This document shows positions 1 to 4,520 of a stretch of DNA of 5,121 bases, piece by piece. The notes under the pieces are model-generated. The model was not told the origin of the DNA, did no database searches, and saw only the letters and a list, made by a program, of their open reading frames with translations. Source of the DNA: Dehalococcoidales bacterium (lineage in GTDB: Bacteria; Chloroflexota; Dehalococcoidia; Dehalococcoidales; UBA5760); the NCBI GenBank assembly GCA_030640485.1, contig DAOWJG010000080.1, positions 1 through 5,121 on the forward strand. The letters run 5' to 3'. Position 1 is the stretch's first letter. Each line of letters starts with the position of its first letter. A program made the translations under genes and the position numbers.

Positions 1-1
1 C

Positions 2-130
2 CGCTCTGGCGCTGGGCCGGGTGGGAAGTGTGTGTGTCCGGCCTGTGGGGCGAAGGCCCCTCATCAAAGAGAGACTCCCTGTTATAACATGAGCTGCCCT
101 AACTGTGGCACCAAGATGGTAAGAGAGTAG
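2..130 (+). CDS. Cys-rich zinc-ribbon-like small protein, 3' end only
   Basis: The open frame enters from the left edge and ends at TAG 128-130, giving the last 42 residues of a protein whose start lies outside the window. The tail is Gly-rich (GAGPGGK) and then shows CVCPAC, a His (PHQ), PC and CPNCGTKM. This is the paired CPxCG knuckle layout of a small rubredoxin- or zinc-ribbon-like metal site. From memory, short proteins with a GPGG-C-CPxCG-PH-PC-CPxCG tail occur in anaerobes next to NifX-type and ferredoxin-MinD genes, often with a Gly/Met/Arg-rich N-terminus. The metal (Zn or Fe) and the function are unknown. The downstream ATPase begins 53 bp later in the same direction, so the two are probably in one operon. 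An internal ATG at 89 could only make a 13-residue peptide and is not a credible start. The reading frame is well supported; the family name is tentative. Confidence 0.75.
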   Translation, partial: RSGAGPGGKCVCPACGAKAPHQRETPCYNMSCPNCGTKMVRE

Positions 131-171
131 GCGGTGACGGGGTAGGTGGTGACGGGGTAGGTGGTAAGGAA
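127..171 (+). repeat. 15-bp direct tandem repeat, three copies
   Basis: Three adjacent 15-bp units lie at 127-141 (GTAGGCGGTGACGGG), 142-156 (GTAGGTGGTGACGGG) and 157-171 (GTAGGTGGTAAGGAA). Copies 1 and 2 differ at one base. Copy 3 diverges only in its last six bases, which become AAGGAA, a Shine-Dalgarno-like sequence for the GTG at 184. Because the unit is a multiple of three and contains TAG, the upstream gene's frame has stops at 128, 143 and 158. The downstream gene's frame is open through the array (VGGDG repeated), but it has no start codon before 184. The array therefore looks like a short intergenic expansion rather than coding sequence. Confidence 0.85.
166..171 (+). promoter_or_regulatory. 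Ribosome binding site supporting the GTG start at 184
   Basis: AAGGAA at 166-171 sits 12 bases before GTG 184, slightly long but workable spacing. It is the diverged end of the third 15-bp repeat copy. In this frame the previous stop is TAA at 100-102, and no ATG, GTG or TTG lies between that stop and 184. This fixes GTG 184 as the start and gives the expected family N-terminus, MIIAVASGKGG. Confidence 0.55.
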
Positions 172-183
172 GTCAGTACGAAA

Positions 184-1050
184 GTGATAATTGCTGTCGC
201 TAGTGGCAAAGGTGGCACCGGTAAAACCCTGGTGGCTACCAGTTTAGCCTTATCTTTAATTAATAGAAAAGCGGTGCAGCTTCTTGACTGTGATGTTGAG
301 GAGCCGAATGCCCATATTCTACTTAGGCCTTTGTTTACCCATAAGCAGGCGGTCACCATCCCTATCCCGAGGGTAGATGAGGCAAGGTGTACCTATTGTG
401 GCAAATGTGCTGAGGTCTGCATCTATAATGCCATCGCCGTAGTCGGGGAGAAGGTGCTTATCTTTCCCGAGCTTTGTCATGGCTGTGGAGCCTGCCAATA
501 TCTCTGTCCCGAAGATGCTATCTCCGAGGAAGGGAGAGAGATAGGGGTTTTAGAATTTGGCAGGGTGGGGGGACTGGAGTTTGTTCACGGCAAGCTTAAT
601 ATTGGTGAGGCAATGGCACCTCCGGTAATCAGGCAGGTAAAAAAGCACATCAACCAAGATGGGCTGGTCATTATTGACGTCCCCCCGGGAACCTCGTGCC
701 CGGTAGTTGAAACTGTAAAGGGCTCTGATTTCTGCCTGCTGGTGACGGAACCCACCAGCTTCGGTCTTAATGACCTGACTCTGGCCGTAGAGATGGTGAG
801 CAGACTTGATATTCCGTGCGGGGTTGTTATTAACCGAGATGGTGTCGGCGATAAGGGGGTTGAGGAATATTGCCTTAAGGAAGGTGTCCCTATCATGCTG
901 CAGATTCCACTGGATATTCGGATTGCCCAGCTTTACTCCCGGGGGATTACCCTGGTGGAGGGAATGCCTGAGTGGCAGGAATCTTTTGTCCGACTGTTTG
1001 ATAACATAAAACAGGCGTTGCGCAAAGGCCAGCGGGGGGGAGGGAAGTGA
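184..1050 (+). CDS. MinD-family ATPase with inserted 2x[4Fe-4S] ferredoxin domain (first of pair)
   Basis: This 288-residue protein is a deviant-Walker P-loop ATPase with an inserted bacterial ferredoxin domain (COG1149 type). The Walker A motif SGKGGTGKT is at residues 7-15 with signature Lys9. CDVEEPN at 36-42 is the nucleotide-side Asp motif. The insert carries two full CxxCxxCxxxC sets, at Cys69/72/75/79 and Cys98/101/104/108, the second followed by Pro, so two [4Fe-4S] clusters are expected. Switch II follows as IIDVPPGT (163-170), then a TEPTSFGLNDL segment (188-198). It has no signal peptide or membrane segment and should be cytoplasmic. Homologues occur as tandem pairs in anaerobes, including the Desulfovibrio ORP cluster; they probably couple ATP hydrolysis to electron or cluster transfer, but the partner is not settled. 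The RGGGK tail is encoded by the purine run that serves as the next gene's ribosome binding site. Start GTG 184 is the only possible one in frame. Confidence 0.93.
   Translation: MIIAVASGKGGTGKTLVATSLALSLINRKAVQLLDCDVEEPNAHILLRPLFTHKQAVTIPIPRVDEARCTYCGKCAEVCIYNAIAVVGEKVLIFPELCHGCGACQYLCPEDAISEEGREIGVLEFGRVGGLEFVHGKLNIGEAMAPPVIRQVKKHINQDGLVIIDVPPGTSCPVVETVKGSDFCLLVTEPTSFGLNDLTLAVEMVSRLDIPCGVVINRDGVGDKGVEEYCLKEGVPIMLQIPLDIRIAQLYSRGITLVEGMPEWQESFVRLFDNIKQALRKGQRGGGK
1034..1044 (+). promoter_or_regulatory. G-rich ribosome binding site inside the upstream gene's end
   Basis: A run of seven G residues (1034-1040) followed by AGGG (1041-1044) lies just before the GTG start at 1047. That start overlaps the preceding TGA as GTGA. 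The arrangement suggests translational coupling: ribosomes ending the first ATPase could restart on the second. Spacing from the end of the run is only two bases, so the effective anti-SD pairing is probably with the earlier G residues. A competing GTG at 1059 has AGGAGG at 1051-1056 only two bases upstream and would drop four residues of the usual N-terminal strand, so 1047 is preferred. Confidence 0.5.
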
Positions 1051-1907
1051 AGGAGGTTGTGGTCTTAAGTGGTAAGGGGGGAACGGGTAAGACCAGCATT
1101 GTCGCTTCCCTGGCTAGCTTGGCCCGGGGTAAGGTCATGGTGGACTGTGATGTCGATGCCGCTGACCTCTACCTGCTCCTTAAGCCAGTTACGGGGGAAA
1201 GCCACGAGTTCTGGAGCGGGCAGAAGGCATTTATCGCTGGTGATAGCTGTACCGGGTGTGGGCTCTGCCGGGAAGTATGCCGGTTTAGCGCGATAACGGA
1301 TGAGTTCCAGGTTGACCCTATTTCTTGTGAGGGCTGCGGCTTCTGCTATAGGGTATGTCCGGTGGCTGCCATCACCATGGAGGAGAGCCTGTCGGGGCGC
1401 TGGTTTATCTCCGAAACGCGCTACGGGCCCCTTGTTCACGCCAGGCTGGGCGTGGCTCAGGAGAGCTCGGGGAAATTAGTGGCGCTGGTGAGGCAGCAGG
1501 CTAAGCGGATTGCCGAGGAGCAGGGGCTTAACTATATTATTAGTGATGGGCCGCCGGGTATCGGCTGTCCCGTCATCTCTTCCCTATCTGGCGTGGATCT
1601 AGCTGTTATCGTTACTGAGCCGACCCTGTCCGGAATGCATGACCTGGACCGAGTTATCGGTGTTTGCCATCATTTTGCGGTTCCTGTTATAGTTGGGATA
1701 AACAAGTACGACATAAACGAGGATAATAGCCACCAGATTGAAGGCTATTGCCACCGCCGCGGAATAGAGGTGGCCTCTCGGATTCCCTTTGATAATGTGG
1801 TAACTGAGGCACTGGTTCGGGGGTTGCCGGTGGTAGAGTATTCCCAGAATAGGGTTACCAGTGAGATAGAGAACCTGTGGCGGGTAGCGGTCAGGCATCT
1901 ATCCTGA
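1047..1907 (+). CDS. MinD-family ATPase with inserted 2x[4Fe-4S] ferredoxin domain (second of pair)
   Basis: This 286-residue paralogue of the preceding gene has the same domain order. Walker A SGKGGTGKT is at residues 8-16 with signature Lys10. VDCDVDAADL is at 32-41. Two cluster motifs follow at Cys68/71/74/78 and Cys94/97/100/104, then switch II IISDGPPGIGCPV (164-176) and TEPTLSGMHDL (190-200). All eight ligand cysteines and the ATPase motifs are intact, so both members of the pair look functional. The linker between the ferredoxin motifs is slightly shorter than in the first paralogue (15 versus 18 residues between the sets), and switch II has Gly-Ile in place of Gly-Thr. It is predicted to be a cytoplasmic, oxygen-sensitive protein. 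The 4-bp GTGA overlap with the upstream gene implies coupled, probably similar-level synthesis and suggests the two act as a heteromeric pair, as proposed for their Desulfovibrio ORP-cluster counterparts. The exact substrate or partner is unknown. Confidence 0.92.
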   Translation: MKEVVVLSGKGGTGKTSIVASLASLARGKVMVDCDVDAADLYLLLKPVTGESHEFWSGQKAFIAGDSCTGCGLCREVCRFSAITDEFQVDPISCEGCGFCYRVCPVAAITMEESLSGRWFISETRYGPLVHARLGVAQESSGKLVALVRQQAKRIAEEQGLNYIISDGPPGIGCPVISSLSGVDLAVIVTEPTLSGMHDLDRVIGVCHHFAVPVIVGINKYDINEDNSHQIEGYCHRRGIEVASRIPFDNVVTEALVRGLPVVEYSQNRVTSEIENLWRVAVRHLS

Positions 1908-1954
1908 AAGAGACAGTAAGTAGGGTATATAAAATTGATAGGGGGTTATAAAAA

Positions 1955-2293
1955 ATGAAGTATGCGGTGCCGGTAAGCGGTGGCATAATGTCGCCCCATT
2001 TTGGCCACTGTGAGCAGTTCGCCTTAATTGATGTTGATGAAGAAAGAAAGGTAATTGTGAAAAAAGAGCTTGTCCCTTCGCCAGGACATGAGCCCGGTCG
2101 TTTGCCTAATTGGCTGGCTGAGGAGGGGGTGTCCGTGGTCATTGCTGGTGGTATGGGCTCCCGGGCTCAAGACCTGTTTCGGCAGAGCCGCATTAAGGTC
2201 ATTATCAATGTAGTGGAGAGTGACCCGGAGAAGGCGGTTCGGGACTACCTGGCGGGCACACTGGAAGTAGGCGATGATGTGTGCGACCACTAA
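1955..2293 (+). CDS. NifX/NifB-C-terminal/ORP-type cofactor-binding small protein (PF02579-like)
   Basis: This 112-residue single-domain protein matches the dinitrogenase iron-molybdenum cofactor family fold: an N-terminal MKYAVPVSGG strand, the HFGHC motif at 15-19, and a glycine-containing VVIAGGMG turn at 61-68. Family members (NifX, the C-terminal part of NifB, NafY core, Desulfovibrio ORP) bind metal-sulfur clusters or carry them to a target. Candidate ligands here are His15, His18, Cys19 and His45, and at the C-terminus Cys110 and His112 (VCDH tail). Length is about that of ORP and MTH1175-like proteins. No nitrogenase genes are in view, so a nitrogenase role is unlikely. The position beside two ferredoxin-MinD ATPases and an Mrp fits an ORP-like carrier. 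ATG 1955 has GGGGG at 1941-1945, nine bases upstream. The cluster it carries cannot be told from sequence. Confidence 0.88.
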   Translation: MKYAVPVSGGIMSPHFGHCEQFALIDVDEERKVIVKKELVPSPGHEPGRLPNWLAEEGVSVVIAGGMGSRAQDLFRQSRIKVIINVVESDPEKAVRDYLAGTLEVGDDVCDH

Positions 2294-2340
2294 GGAAAGA
2301 TTTGGTAAGGGGATATATGGTGTAGGGCAAAAACAGTGAG

Positions 2341-2345
2341 AGGAG
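2341..2345 (+). promoter_or_regulatory. Strong ribosome binding site for the mrp-like gene
   Basis: AGGAG, in the wider context GAGAGGAGAA, lies six bases before ATG 2352. It is the best consensus Shine-Dalgarno in the window and fixes the start, giving a full MIP18-like domain at the N-terminus. Confidence 0.65.
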
Positions 2346-2351
2346 AATCTA

Positions 2352-3368
2352 ATGGTGACTGAGGAACAGGTAAGGGAGAGACTAGATGAGGTTTTGGTGC
2401 CCGGCGTTAAGCGCAGCCTGGTGATGCTGAACCTGGTTCGCCAGGTAGCTGTCTCTAACGAGGAAGTTACCATCACTCTGGCTTCGTCGGCGCTGAGCGA
2501 GGGTGTTCAGGACTGGATTAGAGGTAAGACAAAAGAAGCTATTGAGAGGTTATCCGGTGTAGATGATGCGCAGGTAGACTTTGTTGATGTTAAGCCGATA
2601 GAGCTAAATGAGATTCACAGTGTTATTGCCGTGATGAGTGGTAAAGGTGGGGTGGGTAAGTCATTGGTGGCTAGTCTTACGGCGGTGGCGCTTAAGCGTC
2701 AGGGTAGCGAGGTCGGTATTTTGGACGCTGATATTACTGGCCCCAGTATTCCCAAAATGTTTGGCCTGAGTGAGCGCCCTGGCGGAAGCAGTACCGGAAT
2801 CTTGCCGGTGCTCTCCCGGTCGGGGATTAGTGTTATGAGCTTTAATCTTCTTTTGCCTCAGGAGGAAGAGGCCGTTATCTGGCGTGGGCCGCTCATATCC
2901 AAGGCTATTACTCAGTTTTGGGAGGAGGTAGTCTGGGGTAAGCTCGACTACCTGGTGGTAGACCTGCCGCCAGGGACTGCCGATGCCCCGCTTACGGTAA
3001 TGCAGACAATTCCAATATCCGGGGTGATCATTGTTTTTACGCCGCAGAATTTAACCACGATGATAGTTAAGAAGGCGGTAAATATGGCTCAGAAGATGGA
3101 TAAATCCATTCTGGGCGTGATTGAGAATATGGGCTATTTGTATGTGCCCGAAATAGACAAGCGAATTGAGCTTTTTGGTAACAGTAAAGGGGAAGAGATG
3201 GCACGGGCGGCTAAGGCCCCGCTTCTGGGGCGGTTACCCATAGACCCAGAGTTGGCTAAGTTGTGCGATGAGGGAAATATAGAGCGCTATAGCTCTGATG
3301 CTTTTACTGCCATGGCTCAATCCCTTACTCGGACACTCTCTCAGTTCATGTCAGTCAAGAAAAATTAG
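2352..3368 (+). CDS. Mrp/ApbC/NBP35-family P-loop ATPase lacking the CxxC cluster motif
   Basis: This 338-residue protein has an N-terminal MIP18-like (DUF59) domain of about 80 residues followed by an Mrp ATPase domain. ATPase motifs are SGKGGVGKS (96-104), ILDADITGPSIPKMFG (123-138), WRGP (177-180), VVDLPPGTAD (202-211) and TPQ (230-232). The family normally acts as an Fe-S cluster carrier or scaffold, with a CPHC-type pair just after the VENM segment bridging a cluster in the dimer. Here ENMGYLYVPEID (258-269) has Val265 and Ile268 at those positions. Cys305 is the only cysteine in the whole protein, and the MIP18-like part also lacks the usual DPE and Cys-Pro motifs. Nucleotide binding looks intact, but cluster binding by the standard route does not. 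Some bacterial Mrp proteins also lack the pair, so this is a variant rather than proof of lost function. It is probably a cytoplasmic dimer working with the NifX-like and IscU-like neighbours. Confidence 0.92.
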   Translation: MVTEEQVRERLDEVLVPGVKRSLVMLNLVRQVAVSNEEVTITLASSALSEGVQDWIRGKTKEAIERLSGVDDAQVDFVDVKPIELNEIHSVIAVMSGKGGVGKSLVASLTAVALKRQGSEVGILDADITGPSIPKMFGLSERPGGSSTGILPVLSRSGISVMSFNLLLPQEEEAVIWRGPLISKAITQFWEEVVWGKLDYLVVDLPPGTADAPLTVMQTIPISGVIIVFTPQNLTTMIVKKAVNMAQKMDKSILGVIENMGYLYVPEIDKRIELFGNSKGEEMARAAKAPLLGRLPIDPELAKLCDEGNIERYSSDAFTAMAQSLTRTLSQFMSVKKN

Positions 3369-3394
3369 GGAGATATTAAGCGGGTGTTAGGTAG

Positions 3395-3844
3395 ATGGCT
3401 TCGTCATATGAAAAATTTGAAGAGCTCATTCGGCAAGAGATGAGGAAGGTTTATACCGAGATAGCTATTGACCATGCCCTGAACCCGAGGAATATGGGAA
3501 ATATGGGGGATGCTGACGGATTTGGTAAAGTAACCGGCCCCTGTGGGGATACCATGGAGATATGGCTCAGGGTAGAGGGTAACACGGTGGTGGCGGCTAG
3601 CTTCTCGACTGATGGCTGTAGTGCTACCCTGGCTTCGGGGAGTATGCTCACCGAGCTGGTTAGGGGAAAGAGCATCCCTCAGGCTCTCGGGATTAGCCAG
3701 CAGTATGTTTTGGATGCCTTGGGCGGGCTGCCGGGGGATAATAGACACTGTGCTCTCTTGGCAGTGAATACGCTGAAAGAAGCAATAAAGGACTACCTTA
3801 CCTTTAAGAGAGAGCCCTGGAAAAGGACTTACCGTACGTATTAA
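3395..3844 (+). CDS. IscU/NifU N-terminal-type Fe-S cluster scaffold
   Basis: This 149-residue protein has all the hallmark residues of the U-type scaffold on which [2Fe-2S]/[4Fe-4S] clusters are built from cysteine-desulfurase sulfur. GPCGD gives Cys50 with Asp52, DGCSAT gives Cys75 in a SxxLASGSM context, and RHCALLAVNTL gives His118-Cys119. The DHALNPRNMG segment (26-35) is the usual N-terminal signature. The protein has about 15 extra residues (MASSYEKFEELIRQE) before the point where IscU normally begins. An in-frame ATG at 3440 would give a 134-residue standard form, but its upstream AAGAG signal is weak and touches the start; the 3395 ATG is also weakly supported (TAGGTAG). I keep 3395 because helical N-terminal extensions occur in related anaerobe proteins. 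No cysteine desulfurase gene is in the window, so sulfur must come from elsewhere. The gene lies 26 bp after the Mrp-like gene. Confidence 0.9.
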   Translation: MASSYEKFEELIRQEMRKVYTEIAIDHALNPRNMGNMGDADGFGKVTGPCGDTMEIWLRVEGNTVVAASFSTDGCSATLASGSMLTELVRGKSIPQALGISQQYVLDALGGLPGDNRHCALLAVNTLKEAIKDYLTFKREPWKRTYRTY

Positions 3845-3857
3845 GGGGGGAGAGAAG

Positions 3858-4520
3858 ATGCCACCTATAGTTTCTATTGTTGGTAGGTCAAAATCGGGAA
3901 AGACGACCCTGCTGGAGAAGCTGATTGGGGAGTTAACCGCGCGGGGCTATCGGGTGGCTACCATCAAGCATACTCCCCAGGGTATGAGCTTTGATAAGCC
4001 AGATAAGGATAGCTGGCGTCACCTCCAGTCGGGAAGCGCGGCTACCATCGTCAGTTCTAGGGATGAGATGGTGCTTATCAAGCCGGTGACACAGGAGACC
4101 AGTCTTGGCGAGACAGCCCGTCTCTTAGGTGAGGACTATGACCTTATCCTCACTGAGGGTTTTAAGCTTGATGATGCCCCCAAGATAGAGGTTCACCGGC
4201 GGCAGGTCGGCCCACCCCTGAGCGGGATTAAGAAGCTTATTGCCGTAGTCACTGACGAACCCCTGGAAACCAAAGGCAGGCAGTTCTCTTTAGAGGACAT
4301 TAACGGTTTGGCTGACCTTGTAGAGGCTGGCTTTATAAAGCCCCAGAGGGAACGGCTCTCTCTTTATGTAAATAATGTTCCCCTCTCACTGAGCACCTTT
4401 CCTAAAGAGTTGGTGACTAATATCCTGCTGGCTATGGTTTCATCTCTGAAGGGAGTGGGGGAGGTGAGGAGCCTGGATATTTTTCTGAGGCGAGGGTCGG
4501 GAACAGAGCCGAGAAAATGA
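3858..4520 (+). CDS. mobB: MobB-type molybdopterin-guanine dinucleotide biosynthesis GTPase with C-terminal extension
   Basis: This 220-residue protein begins with the MobB P-loop GRSKSGKTT (9-17), followed by VATIKHTP (33-40), the family signature DKDSWRHLQSGS (49-60) and LILTEGFK (96-103). MobB binds GTP and assists MobA in attaching GMP to molybdopterin, giving the MGD cofactor used by formate dehydrogenases and other DMSO-reductase-family enzymes. MobA is not in view. The MobB core ends near residue 160. From about residue 167 an extra domain starts (LSLYVNNVPLSLSTFPKEL, then VSSLKGVGEVRSLDIFLRR), making the protein longer than the roughly 170-residue E. coli type. Similar tails occur on MobB proteins of other anaerobes, but their role is unknown to me. 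GGGGGGAGAG at 3845-3854 provides the ribosome binding site before ATG 3858, 13 bp after the preceding stop. The ATGA overlap with the next gene suggests the two are co-translated. Confidence 0.9.
   Translation: MPPIVSIVGRSKSGKTTLLEKLIGELTARGYRVATIKHTPQGMSFDKPDKDSWRHLQSGSAATIVSSRDEMVLIKPVTQETSLGETARLLGEDYDLILTEGFKLDDAPKIEVHRRQVGPPLSGIKKLIAVVTDEPLETKGRQFSLEDINGLADLVEAGFIKPQRERLSLYVNNVPLSLSTFPKELVTNILLAMVSSLKGVGEVRSLDIFLRRGSGTEPRK

Noticed and set aside
47..60. GGGGC-GAAG-GCCCC perfect five-base-pair hairpin.
   Set aside because: It is inside the coding sequence of the Cys-rich protein, has no following U-tract, and is short enough to occur by chance in GC-rich codons.
80..89. TGTTATAACA, a perfect 10-bp palindrome that could be an operator half-site.
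   Set aside because: It lies within codons for Cys-Tyr-Asn-Met of an intact reading frame, is short, and has no second copy in the window.
106..122. TGGCAC resembling the -24 half of a sigma-54 promoter, of interest because ORP operons in Desulfovibrio are sigma-54 controlled.
   Set aside because: The -12 GC is absent at the required spacing (bases 119-120 are GT), and the match lies inside the coding end of the Cys-rich gene, encoding CGTK. A similar TGGCAC near 211 is simply the Walker A coding sequence.
1926..1934. TATATAAAA in the 47-bp gap before the NifX-like gene, resembling an archaeal TATA box or a bacterial -10.
   Set aside because: No convincing -35 element is present, and it lies so close to the start that the leader would barely include the ribosome binding site. 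Read-through from the upstream gene explains expression, so I do not call a promoter.
2294..2351. 58-bp gap considered as a terminator or separate promoter site.
   Set aside because: I found no GC-rich inverted repeat with a T-run and no paired -35/-10 elements; only the ribosome binding site for the next gene is clear.
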